Assembly (NCBI RefSeq): GCF_040719375.1
Contig: NZ_JBFDTP010000002.1
Span: 310,001 to 374,000, forward strand
DNA from: Clostridium sp. AN503
Lineage (GTDB): Bacteria; Bacillota; Clostridia; Lachnospirales; Lachnospiraceae
Direction of reading: 5' to 3'
Length of the DNA: 64,000 nt
Positions 1 through 8,054 of the stretch are shown here, piece by piece; the stretch's first letter is position 1, and each line of letters starts with the position of its first letter. The position numbers were made by a program, and so were the translations under genes. Under the pieces are notes generated by a model. That model saw nothing but the letters and a program-made list of their open reading frames with translations. It had not been told where the DNA came from and ran no database searches.

Positions 1-1500
1 ATTAGGGACAGTTCCCTGCATGATCTGGTACGGCGGGAAGTCCACAGCTTTATGGAAAACGGTTTTGACAGGGAGCTTGAACAGCACCGCAGCGTTTACG
101 ACCTCATGTGGCAGAATGCGGATATCCGCATTGAGGGCGACGGGGAGCTGGACAAGGCTGTGCGGTTCAACATCTTCCATCTGATGAGCACAGCCAGCGA
201 GCACAGCGACCGGGTCAATGTGGGAGCCAAGCTGCTGCATGGCGAGGAGTACGGCGGACATGCGTTTTGGGATACGGAATTGTTCATGATGCCATTTTTT
301 GCATGGACCTTCCCAAAGACAGCCAGGAACCTGGAAAATTACCGCTATCATCTGTTAGACGCCGCCCGCGCCAACGCCCGGAAGAATGGATACCAGGGCG
401 CCCAGTATCCATGGGAGTCTGCGGACGACGGAAGCGAGCAGTGCCCGGACTGGACCATCGAGCCGGACGGAAGCTGCTACCGGTGTTATGTGGCTGTGTA
501 TGAGCATCATGTGACGGCGGCGGTGGCTTACGGGATCTGCAACTATGTAAAGATCACAGGGGACAGGGAGTACTTATATAACCAGGGCGCAGAGATCCTT
601 GTGGAGACAGCCCGGTTCTGGAACAGCCGTTGCGAGTACAATGCGGCGCAGGACCGCTACGAGATCCGGAAGGTGACAGGACCCGACGAGTGGCATGAGC
701 CGGTGGACAACAACTTATATACCAACTATCTTGCCCGGTGGAATTTGAATTTTGTGCGTGAGCTGCTGGCTGATTTAAAAGAGAACCAGGGCGTTATCTA
801 TGAAAAACTGGCGGAAAAGACTGGTCTTTTAGAAGAAGAGCTTTCCGACTGGAAACAGCATGCGGACAAGATGTATCTGCCCCGTAAGGAAGGCAGCAAA
901 CTTTTAGAGCAGTTTGAGGGATATTTTGACTTGCTTAACGTGACCATCGAGGAGTATGATGAGAAGGACTGGCCCATCAAACCTGAGATCTTAAACCGGG
1001 TAAACAAGAGCGAGACCCAGATCATCAAGCAGGCGGATGTGGTGATGCTGCTGCATTTAATGGGTGAGGAATTTGACGGGGAGACCCAGAAGGAAAATTA
1101 CGCTTATTATGAGAAGCGGGCGCTCCACGGTTCTTCCCTAAGCCCCAGCATCTATGCGATCATGGGCCTGAAGGTGGGAGATGCGTCAAAGGCGTACCGG
1201 TATTTGAGAAGGGCGGCGCTCTTAGACCTCTTGAACCTGCAGAAAAATACCAGGGAGGGCTTCCATGCCGCCAACGCAGGCGGAGTGTGGCAGACGGTGG
1301 TATTCGGATTTGCCGGGCTGTCCAAACATGACGACGGCACCCTTCATTTAAAACCGCAGCTTCCGGAGCAATGGGAATCCTTAAGCTTCCGGGTGCGCCA
1401 GGAGAACTCCTGGCTGGAGATCACCATAGAAAAAGGAAACCAGGCGACCGTCCGGACGCTGGAAGGCGAACCGGTGACAATCATCGTAGAAGGAGTTTAA
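1..1500 (+). CDS. GH65 disaccharide phosphorylase (3' part)
   Basis: The reading frame is open from base 1, so the 5' end of the gene lies outside the window; about 499 codons are visible of a family usually 750-800 residues long. GH65 enzymes phosphorolyse alpha-linked disaccharides (maltose, trehalose, kojibiose, nigerose) to beta-glucose 1-phosphate plus a sugar. Seen here are the HAFWDTE motif (about base 268) and the TGPDEWH motif, whose Glu (codon 688-690) matches the general acid of the family, followed by the C-terminal beta-sandwich. A beta-phosphoglucomutase and a LacI regulator follow directly, which fits beta-glucose 1-phosphate as product. Which disaccharide is used cannot be told from this fragment. 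Confidence 0.9.
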   Translation: MRDSSLHDLVRREVHSFMENGFDRELEQHRSVYDLMWQNADIRIEGDGELDKAVRFNIFHLMSTASEHSDRVNVGAKLLHGEEYGGHAFWDTELFMMPFFAWTFPKTARNLENYRYHLLDAARANARKNGYQGAQYPWESADDGSEQCPDWTIEPDGSCYRCYVAVYEHHVTAAVAYGICNYVKITGDREYLYNQGAEILVETARFWNSRCEYNAAQDRYEIRKVTGPDEWHEPVDNNLYTNYLARWNLNFVRELLADLKENQGVIYEKLAEKTGLLEEELSDWKQHADKMYLPRKEGSKLLEQFEGYFDLLNVTIEEYDEKDWPIKPEILNRVNKSETQIIKQADVVMLLHLMGEEFDGETQKENYAYYEKRALHGSSLSPSIYAIMGLKVGDASKAYRYLRRAALLDLLNLQKNTREGFHAANAGGVWQTVVFGFAGLSKHDDGTLHLKPQLPEQWESLSFRVRQENSWLEITIEKGNQATVRTLEGEPVTIIVEGV

Positions 1501-1506
1501 GACCAT

Positions 1507-2406
1507 ATGAAAAAATATCTTGCGATAACCGGCCTGATCCTGGTGACGATCATCTGGGGAAGCGGTTTTGTGGCAAGCGACATGGCGCTGGATGGGCTTT
1601 TGCCCTTCCAGATCATGACGGTGCGGTTTTTCCTCGCCGCTGTATTGATCGGCGCGGTCAGTCTTCCGGGGATTAAAAAAGTCACGCGGGAGGAGCTGCG
1701 GGCGGGATTTCTCATGGGGTGCGCGTTGTTTGCGGGGTTTGCCCTTCAGATCATTGCCCTTCAGTACACAACCCCTTCTAAAAATGCGTTTCTGACGGCT
1801 ACCAATGTGGTGATGGTCCCATTTATCGCTTTTGTGATCCACCGCAAAAAGGTGGGGATCAAGGGGATCATCGGAGCGGTCATGGCGATCGTGGGCGTGG
1901 GGGTTCTCTCCCTGGAACGGGATTTTTCCCTGGGAGCCGGAGACGCCCTGACCCTGGTATGCGCGGTAGGGTTTGCATTTCAGATCTTTTTGACCGGGGA
2001 GTTTGCTCCCAAATACCGCGCTTCCGCCTTAAATATGGTTCAAATGTGCACGGCGTTTATCCTGTCGCTCATTTGCCTGTTCCTTTTTGGGGAGTTTCAT
2101 TTTGAGGCGTCCTCCAAAGCGTGGATGAGCGCGGTCTACTTGGGCGTGTTCAGCACGACCCTGGCTTACCTGCTGCAGACGTCCAGCCAGAAATATATCG
2201 ACGAGACCAAAGCGGCGATCATCCTGTCTATGGAATCGGTGTTCGGCACGCTGTTCTCCGTGCTGCTGCTCCACGAGGCGGTGACCGGACGGATGATGGC
2301 GGGGTGCGTGATCATCCTGGCGGCGGTGATCATCTCCAATGCCTCCGCCGAGGCAGGCGGGACATGCGGTGAAGGAAATTGTGCCGGAGGTGAGGAGACC
2401 GGGTGA
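1507..2406 (+). CDS. DMT-family transporter with two EamA domains
   Basis: This is a 299-residue integral membrane protein with about ten hydrophobic segments arranged as two EamA repeats, the usual drug/metabolite transporter size. The N-terminal segment contains the family-typical TIIWGSGFVASD stretch, and the second half repeats the fold with SMESVFGTLFS. It starts 6 nt after the GH65 stop and is probably cotranscribed with it. EamA proteins export amino acids or other small metabolites; the substrate cannot be predicted. The C-terminus is a soluble Glu/Gly-rich tail. Confidence 0.85.
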   Translation: MKKYLAITGLILVTIIWGSGFVASDMALDGLLPFQIMTVRFFLAAVLIGAVSLPGIKKVTREELRAGFLMGCALFAGFALQIIALQYTTPSKNAFLTATNVVMVPFIAFVIHRKKVGIKGIIGAVMAIVGVGVLSLERDFSLGAGDALTLVCAVGFAFQIFLTGEFAPKYRASALNMVQMCTAFILSLICLFLFGEFHFEASSKAWMSAVYLGVFSTTLAYLLQTSSQKYIDETKAAIILSMESVFGTLFSVLLLHEAVTGRMMAGCVIILAAVIISNASAEAGGTCGEGNCAGGEETG

Positions 2407-2446
2407 GGCGCCGCTTGCGGAATTGACATATTGTGAGGAGAAGAAT

Positions 2447-3079
2447 ATGAAATATAGAGCAATTATTTTTGACCTGGATGGTGTGATCTGTCATACGGAC
2501 AAATACCACTATCAGGCATGGAAACAGATCGCGGACGAGCTTGGCATCTATTTTGACGAGACCATCAACAACCGTCTGCGCGGCGTGAGCCGGATGGAGA
2601 GTTTTGAGATCATCCTGGAGCGCTGTGACAGGAGCCCTGGCGCCGATGAAAAGGAAATGTATGCCGGTAAGAAAAACGAAATTTACAAAGAGCTTTTGAA
2701 AAATATGACGCCGGAGGATTTAACGCCCGAGGTGAAATCCACCCTGGATGAGTTGAGGAGCAGGGGCCTTAAGCTTGCGATCGGTTCCTCCAGCAAAAAT
2801 GCCGGGTTTATCCTTGGCAGGCTGGGACTGGACGGCTTTTTTGACGCGGTGTCCGACGGAAACAATATCACAAGATCCAAACCGGACCCGGAGGTATTTT
2901 TAAAGGCCGCGGAGTACTTGGGGGAGAAGCCGGAGGACTGCCTTGTGGTGGAAGACGCCCAGGCCGGGCTTATGGCGGCGAAAGCCGGAGGCATGGACTG
3001 CGCGGGCATCGGGGATGCGGCGGGAAGCCAACTGGCGGACTATTCCCTGGGAAGGTTCGGGGACCTGCTTTCTATCTGA
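2447..3079 (+). CDS. pgmB: beta-phosphoglucomutase, HAD superfamily
   Basis: This 210-residue cytoplasmic enzyme interconverts beta-glucose 1-phosphate and glucose 6-phosphate, feeding the GH65 product into glycolysis. The HAD motif I FDLDGV lies at residues 8-13, with the nucleophile Asp9 and acid/base Asp11. Motif II is the GSSSKN region, motif III the Lys of SKPDPEVF and motif IV VVEDAQAG. Start 2447 is chosen over the longer frame from 2339 because it has a GAGGAG site just upstream and gives the conserved MKYRAIIFD N-terminus; the longer version would run back into the transporter gene. The gene order GH65 phosphorylase then pgmB is a known pairing. Confidence 0.93.
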   Translation: MKYRAIIFDLDGVICHTDKYHYQAWKQIADELGIYFDETINNRLRGVSRMESFEIILERCDRSPGADEKEMYAGKKNEIYKELLKNMTPEDLTPEVKSTLDELRSRGLKLAIGSSSKNAGFILGRLGLDGFFDAVSDGNNITRSKPDPEVFLKAAEYLGEKPEDCLVVEDAQAGLMAAKAGGMDCAGIGDAAGSQLADYSLGRFGDLLSI

Positions 3080-3124
3080 TTGAGTGTAACAGTTCAGACG
3101 GTATTTTCCAGCAATATCTAAGGA

Positions 3125-3153
3125 TTGTATCAGACTCCGGGTTGTGTTAAAAT
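3125..3153 (+). promoter_or_regulatory. sigma-A promoter for the LacI-type regulator
   Basis: TTGTAT at 3125-3130 and TAAAAT at 3148-3153 are separated by 17 bp, about 100 bp upstream of the regulator start. It suggests the regulator can be transcribed apart from the GH65 genes. Confidence 0.55.
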
Positions 3154-3256
3154 AAAAGCGTCTGTCCATGTGGCCGGGAAGCCGATGCAGGGAGCACGCC
3201 ATACAGGACAGCTATGAATGGGGCCGGCAGCGAATGCCGGGACAACGGGGGAAGTT

Positions 3257-4261
3257 ATGGCGACGATTAAAGACATTGCAGAAAAAGCGGGAGTGTCCAT
3301 TGCAACCGTATCGAGAGTGTTGAGCTACGATGAGACGCTCAATGTACCGGACACCACGAAGGCGCGTATATTTGAAGCTGCCGAAAAACTGGAATACAAG
3401 AAAAAAGCAAAAAAGCGGCAGGACAGAAAGTATAAGATCGGAGTCCTCTATTCCTACTCTCTGGAGGAAGAACTGGAAGACCCGTTCTATCTATCTGTCC
3501 GTGTCGCCATTGAAAAAAAGCTTGCGGACGACGGACATAAAAAGTATCAGATCCGCAGCAGTGACAAAGCGGAGAATTTAACCGGGCTGGACGGGGTCAT
3601 CTGTCTGGGAACCTTCAGCCATTCCATGGTGGAGCGCATAGAGGCCTTCGGGAAGCCGGTGGTATTCGTGGATGCCTCGCCGGATGTGGAGAAGTTTGAT
3701 TCCGTGATCAATGATATGCGCAGCTGTGTGAATAAGGTACTGGATTATTTGACCGGGCTGGGACATGAGCGGATCGCATTTATCGGAGGCCGGGACATCG
3801 ACGGCGACGGAATTGTTGTGCCGGACGACCGGGTGGAGGCTTACCGGGAATATATGGACAAGAAAGGGCTTTACCGGGAGGATTATGTAAAGATCCAGGG
3901 GTATGCGCCCAAAGACGGTTATGTGAAGATGAAGGAGCTTTTAGAGCTTGGTGACAGGCCCACAGCCGTTATGGTAGCCAACGATTCCCTTGCGGTCGGA
4001 TGTTATAAGGCGGTGAGCGAAGCGGGACTTAAGATCCCGGAGGATGTGAGCGTTGTGGGGTTCAATGATATTTCATTCGCCAGGTATCTGGTGCCTACAT
4101 TGACGACCGTGCGCCTGTATATGGAATTTATGGGGGAGCAGGCCGTGACCCTGATGGCGGAGCGTCTGTCTTCCAAACGGGATCTGTGTGTGCAGATGCG
4201 CATCCCATCCAGGCTGATCGAGCGGGAGAGCGTAAAGCGGCTGACGCCGGACGCGGGATAG
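3257..4261 (+). CDS. LacI/GalR-family transcriptional regulator
   Basis: A 334-residue repressor. Residues 2-22 form the LacI helix-turn-helix (ATIKDIAEKAGVS..TVSRVLS), followed by a hinge and a periplasmic-binding-protein-like sugar sensor; the C-terminal part has the typical DVSVVGFNDISFARYLVPTL region. Start 3257 places the HTH at the very N-terminus; the longer frame from 3218 adds 13 unrelated residues. It lies downstream of the GH65-pgmB genes and most likely controls them in response to a sugar, but no operator was identified. The M42 peptidase gene begins 31 nt after its stop. Confidence 0.93.
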   Translation: MATIKDIAEKAGVSIATVSRVLSYDETLNVPDTTKARIFEAAEKLEYKKKAKKRQDRKYKIGVLYSYSLEEELEDPFYLSVRVAIEKKLADDGHKKYQIRSSDKAENLTGLDGVICLGTFSHSMVERIEAFGKPVVFVDASPDVEKFDSVINDMRSCVNKVLDYLTGLGHERIAFIGGRDIDGDGIVVPDDRVEAYREYMDKKGLYREDYVKIQGYAPKDGYVKMKELLELGDRPTAVMVANDSLAVGCYKAVSEAGLKIPEDVSVVGFNDISFARYLVPTLTTVRLYMEFMGEQAVTLMAERLSSKRDLCVQMRIPSRLIERESVKRLTPDAG

Positions 4262-4292
4262 GATGAGAACTTGCTGTGGAAAGAGGATAGAG

Positions 4293-5318
4293 ATGAATTG
4301 TGTGGAGAATCAGTTTTTAAAAGAGATATTGAGCACGGTTTCGGTATCTGGCAGGATTGCTGAGGTACAGGAGGTCGTGAAGAAATATATGGAGCCGGTT
4401 TCTGACGAGATCCGGGAGGACGAGATCGGGGATGCGGTGTGCGTGCTGAACCCGGAAGCGGGCAGCAGGATCCTTGCGACGGCCCACGCCGATGAGATCG
4501 GGCTTGTGGTGACCTGCATTGGAGAGGATGGGCGCATCCGCGCGGTTGACCGGGGAGGGATCATTCCCAAGTCCTATCTGGGGCATCAGGTGCAGATCAT
4601 GACCAGAACCGGGATCTGTCACGGCTGTGTTGCAGCGGCCCGCCCCATGTGGGATGAAAAGGAGCTGAAGGCCTCTGCTCTGGTGATCGATATTGGAGCG
4701 GAGAGCAGGGAGGAAGCGGCGGAGCTGGTTGCGGTCGGCGATACCATCACCTTTGACAGCCATATCCGCGCGCTGGCAGGCGGACGTTTTACCGCCCGGG
4801 CTCTGGATGACAGGCTGGGCGTATTCATCATCATGGAAGCCCTGAAATACGCAAAAGAGCTGGGCTGTAAAAATGGGATATACTGCGGGGCGACGGCAGG
4901 TGAGGAGACCACGAAGAACGGGGCTTACTGGACCGCCCAGCGGGTGAACCCGGATCTGGCGGTTGTGGTGGATGTGACCTACGCCACGGATTATAAGGGG
5001 GCTGATCCGGCGGAGTCAGGAGATGTGAAGCTGGGACAAGGGCCGGTGCTATTAAGAAGCCCGATCGTTTCCGACACCCTGAATGACAGGCTGGAAGCCT
5101 GTGCGAAAAAGGCCGGGATTCCGGTCCAGTGGGAGGCGGCGAGCCGTCTTAGCTACACCGATGCGGACCGGATCCATTTTGCAGGCCAGGGGATCCCGGT
5201 GGTGCTCATGTCCATTCCGCTCCGCTACATGCATACGCCGGCGGAGGTCGCGGACAGCAGGGATGTGGAGAACTGCATCCGGCTGCTGGGGACGTTTTTT
5301 GCCGAGGGTTCCGTTTAA
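4293..5318 (+). CDS. M42-family metallo-aminopeptidase
   Basis: A 341-residue protein of the M42 (FrvX/PepA-like) family, cytosolic dinuclear-metal aminopeptidases that trim peptides and often form tetrahedral dodecamers. Conserved metal and catalytic residues are visible: His and Asp in ATAHADEIGLVV, Asp in ARALDDRLGVF, the Glu pair in GATAGEETTKNGA, Asp in VVVDVTYATD and the C-terminal His in RYMHTPAEV. Start 4293 is preferred to 4263 because it follows AGAGGATAGAG and begins where family members do. Some relatives were historically annotated as endoglucanases, which is unlikely to be its activity. Confidence 0.9.
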   Translation: MNCVENQFLKEILSTVSVSGRIAEVQEVVKKYMEPVSDEIREDEIGDAVCVLNPEAGSRILATAHADEIGLVVTCIGEDGRIRAVDRGGIIPKSYLGHQVQIMTRTGICHGCVAAARPMWDEKELKASALVIDIGAESREEAAELVAVGDTITFDSHIRALAGGRFTARALDDRLGVFIIMEALKYAKELGCKNGIYCGATAGEETTKNGAYWTAQRVNPDLAVVVDVTYATDYKGADPAESGDVKLGQGPVLLRSPIVSDTLNDRLEACAKKAGIPVQWEAASRLSYTDADRIHFAGQGIPVVLMSIPLRYMHTPAEVADSRDVENCIRLLGTFFAEGSV

Positions 5319-5346
5319 TGGGCTAAGCTCTGTCTTTCATTTGAAA

Positions 5347-5381
5347 ATGGAGTGCTGCGTTATCAGTATGCGGCACTCCAT
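5347..5381. terminator. hairpin between convergent genes
   Basis: ATGGAGTGC at 5347-5355 pairs exactly with GCACTCCAT at 5373-5381. It sits between the M42 gene and the opposing small gene and could end transcription from both sides, although neither flank has a strong T-run. Confidence 0.5.
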
Positions 5382-5394
5382 ATAAGTTATGGCA

Positions 5395-5721
5395 CTATGA
5401 TATTTTCGACTGAAGAAATGCAAAGATATCTTTACGTTTTGTCACAGACAGCGTATGGGTCTTTCCAGTCTTAAGGGTAACCTTGATCCCGGTAGGAATG
5501 AACCGGACGAACCCGCCAACATTACACAGCTTCACTGACTCAATTTCAGAATAAGGAATCTCCAGTGCCGTGGTAAAACCGCCTCTGAATATGATCCTTT
5601 GATTTGTGAGCCAGTATTTTCCACGCTTCTGGCTGTAAAAACAAAGGGTTTTCTCCCAGTAATCAGATTTGAATTCTTTTTCAACTGCCTCACCGTCATG
5701 CAATTCTAATTCGTCTGCCAT
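5395..5721 (-). CDS. small PH/GRAM-like domain protein
   Basis: A 108-residue soluble protein without signal peptide or membrane segment. The core reads as a bacterial PH/GRAM-like fold: a strand with GKYWLTNQRIIFRG, then EIPYSEIESVKLCN and a C-terminal TGKTHTLSVTKRKDIFAFL helix. Start 5721 (MADELELHDGE) is chosen because it is preceded by GGAGATCA; the longer frame from 5778 adds hydrophobic residues that belong to the untranslated region. The function of stand-alone proteins of this type is unknown. It is transcribed opposite to both neighbours. Confidence 0.7.
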   Translation of the reverse strand: MADELELHDGEAVEKEFKSDYWEKTLCFYSQKRGKYWLTNQRIIFRGGFTTALEIPYSEIESVKLCNVGGFVRFIPTGIKVTLKTGKTHTLSVTKRKDIFAFLQSKIS

Positions 5722-5909
5722 GATTTGATCTCCTTTTATGTATATGATTGTGATTGAAAAGCGTTTCCATTGTATCATAAACTATGGGGATTTACTACCT
5801 GATCTTATCCTGGATTTCCTCATTTTTTTGCCGCCTTGCTCTTTTTTTGATCTTACACTATAATTGGGGGTGGAAGACGGATAGAGCGAAGATTGGGAGG
5901 TGGATTTGC

Positions 5910-7229
5910 ATGCAGATGGAGCAGATGTCCCTGTTTGACGACAGGGAGGTATATCATCCGTTAGCCAGCAGGCTGCGGCCGGAGACACTGGATGATTTTG
6001 TGGGGCAGAAGCATTTGCTTGGAAAGGGGAAGATCCTGCGCCAGTTGATCGACCAGGACCAGATCCCGTCCATGATCTTCTGGGGGCCGCCGGGCGTGGG
6101 CAAGACCACCCTCGCCAGTATTATCGCGCACCGCACCCATGCGGAGTTTATCAATTTCAGCGCGGTGACCAGCGGCATTAAGGAGATCAAGGAAGTGATG
6201 GCGCAGGCGGAGAGCAGCCGGCGCATGGGCACAAAGACGGTTGTGTTCGTGGACGAGATCCACCGCTTCAATAAAGCGCAGCAGGATGCGTTCCTGCCCT
6301 ATGTGGAAAAGGGGAGCATTATCCTGATCGGGGCGACCACGGAGAACCCTTCTTTTGAGATCAATGCGGCGCTTTTGTCCCGGTGCAAGGTATTTGTCCT
6401 GCAGGCATTGGAGAAGGAAGACCTGGTGGAGCTGCTCAGGCGGGCTTTATCCAGTAAACGGGGTTTCGGTTATCTGAACATCGAGATAACCGACGATATG
6501 CTTGGGATGATCGCGGAGTTTTCCAACGGGGATGCCAGGACTGCCCTCAATACGCTTGAAATGGCCGTAAATAACGGGGATATCCAGGCGGACCGGACGG
6601 TCGTGTCGCCGGAAACCTTGAAACAGTGTATCGGGAAGCGGACCCTGATGTATGATAAAAAGGGCGAGGAGCATTACAACCTGATCTCGGCCCTGCACAA
6701 ATCCATGCGCAACAGCGATCCGGATGCCGCTGTGTACTGGCTGGCCCGGATGCTGGAGGCGGGGGAGGACCCGCTTTATGTGGCGCGCAGGCTGGTGCGG
6801 TTTGCCAGCGAGGATGTGGGGATGGCGGACAGCCAGGCCCTGCCGCTTACGGTGGCGGCGTATCAGGCCTGCCATTTTCTGGGGATGCCGGAATGCAACG
6901 TGCATTTAAGCCATGCGGTCATCTATCTGTCCATGGCGCCCAAGACCAACTCCGCCTATATGGCCTACGAGACAGCGAAGCTGGACGCCCAGGAGATGCT
7001 GGCGGAGCCGGTTCCGCTCCAGATCCGCAATGCGCCGACGAAGCTGATGAAGGATCTTCACTATGGGGATGATTATATCTATGCCCATGATACGGAAGAG
7101 AAGGTGGCGCGGATGCAGTGCCTGCCCGATGCGGTGAAGGACCGGGTGTATTACCGTCCGGGTACCCAGGGGGCGGAGCGGGCTGTCAAAGATAAACTGG
7201 AAGATATCAAACGATGGAAACAACAATAA
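5910..7229 (+). CDS. rarA: replication-associated recombination protein A (RarA/MgsA)
   Basis: A 439-residue AAA+ ATPase of the RarA/MgsA/WRNIP1 family that acts at stalled replication forks. The Walker A motif GPPGVGKTT (about residue 56) and Walker B VVFVDEIHRF are intact, sensor 1 is in LIGATTENPSFE, and the C-terminal MgsA tetramerisation region (MRNSDPDAAVYWLARML, YHLGDDYIYAHD-like end) is complete. The N-terminal QMSLFDD segment resembles the clamp- or SSB-interaction peptide seen in this family. Start 5910 has GGGAGG 7 nt upstream; the upstream extension to 5784 is hydrophobic and not part of the family. Confidence 0.95.
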   Translation: MQMEQMSLFDDREVYHPLASRLRPETLDDFVGQKHLLGKGKILRQLIDQDQIPSMIFWGPPGVGKTTLASIIAHRTHAEFINFSAVTSGIKEIKEVMAQAESSRRMGTKTVVFVDEIHRFNKAQQDAFLPYVEKGSIILIGATTENPSFEINAALLSRCKVFVLQALEKEDLVELLRRALSSKRGFGYLNIEITDDMLGMIAEFSNGDARTALNTLEMAVNNGDIQADRTVVSPETLKQCIGKRTLMYDKKGEEHYNLISALHKSMRNSDPDAAVYWLARMLEAGEDPLYVARRLVRFASEDVGMADSQALPLTVAAYQACHFLGMPECNVHLSHAVIYLSMAPKTNSAYMAYETAKLDAQEMLAEPVPLQIRNAPTKLMKDLHYGDDYIYAHDTEEKVARMQCLPDAVKDRVYYRPGTQGAERAVKDKLEDIKRWKQQ

Positions 7230-7635
7230 GCGGTATTGGAGTTAGATGTGGTTTGAATACTCTATATATAAGTAAATAAGGCGGCTGGATGGAAAAATAC
7301 AACAAGAGAGAGTAAAAATGGCGCCGAGAAGAAGAAAAACAACTATAAAGAGTAAAATAAACTAAAAATGCAGGGAAATACAAATGAAAAGAGTAAAATG
7401 GAGGCAGGTAAATCAAAATAGAACTAGAGAAAGCAGACAAATGAAATAAGTAAAACGAAATAAGTAAAGTGAAATATATAAATCAGAATAAGTACAATGA
7501 AATTAAATGAAGTAAATACAACGAAATTAAACATAATAAAATAAGTAAAAGTGAAATTACACATTAAAACTAAGATAAGCGGATAAAGCAGGAAAAGCAA
7601 ATCATATTAAATGAAGACAAGAGGAGATTACGATT
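7230..7635. other. purine-rich, degenerate repeat spacer
   Basis: 406 bp without a credible gene. The + strand is almost entirely A/G with scattered T and is built from variants of GAAATAAGTAAA; between about 7443 and 7553 units starting GAAAT recur at 13-15 bp and then 24-29 bp steps. Reverse-strand frames are low-complexity Ser/Tyr/Phe strings. It precedes the HicB-like gene, for which AGAGGAGATT at 7619-7628 is the ribosome-binding site. Confidence 0.6.
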
Positions 7636-7911
7636 ATGACGTTTACCTACCCGGCGATCTTTACGCCGCATAAGAATGACAAAGGCTTTCATGTGGAGTT
7701 TCCGGACCTGGAGTGCTGCGAGGCGGACGGCCCGGATCTGGAGGATGCCATGGATGAGGCGCGGGACGCGGCCTACAACTGGCTCTGCCTGGAGTTGGAG
7801 GAGGGCGGTGAGTTCCCGGCCCAGACCCACGAAGCAGATATGGAGCTGCCGGAAGGGAGCTTTGTGAGAAAGATCATGGTGAGGATCAAGCTGCTTCCGG
7901 ATAATGACTAG
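7636..7911 (+). CDS. HicB-like antitoxin-family protein (orphan)
   Basis: A 91-residue acidic protein with the HicB-like partial RNase-H fold: FTYPAIFTPHKNDKGFHVEFPDL, then the helix region DLEDAMDEARDAAYNWL and the ELPEGSFV strand. HicB proteins neutralise the HicA mRNA interferase. No HicA-like gene (about 60 residues with the dsRBD-like fold) is visible on either side, and no C-terminal DNA-binding domain is present, so it may be a stand-alone family member rather than half of a toxin-antitoxin pair. It lies after the repetitive spacer and before a well-formed promoter for cyuA. Confidence 0.75.
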   Translation: MTFTYPAIFTPHKNDKGFHVEFPDLECCEADGPDLEDAMDEARDAAYNWLCLELEEGGEFPAQTHEADMELPEGSFVRKIMVRIKLLPDND

Positions 7912-7978
7912 ACGGGATGGGCAGCGAAGGAAAGGCTGTTTCCTGACTGACTGAAACATTTTTCCATCCTGAAAACGG

Positions 7979-8007
7979 TTGACTGTTAATCATATCAGTG
8001 ATAATCT
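7979..8007 (+). promoter_or_regulatory. promoter for cyuA
   Basis: TTGACT (7979-7984), a 17-bp spacer and TAATCT (8002-8007), about 48 bp before the ATG of the cysteine desulfidase gene. Confidence 0.6.
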
Positions 8008-8054
8008 TAGTAATAAGAACAACTTGATCACGACCGATTATTCAGGAGGAGACC

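Noticed and set aside
5784..5909. A hydrophobic N-terminal extension of RarA
   Set aside because: RarA is cytosolic and the canonical start at 5910 has a GGGAGG site; the extension is the untranslated region.
7207..7440. A minus-strand frame rich in Ser/Tyr/Phe in the purine-rich spacer
   Set aside because: Low-complexity product of the A/G-rich strand; no start signal.
7443..7553. CRISPR array
   Set aside because: The repeats are short, degenerate and unevenly spaced, with no unique spacers and no cas genes nearby.
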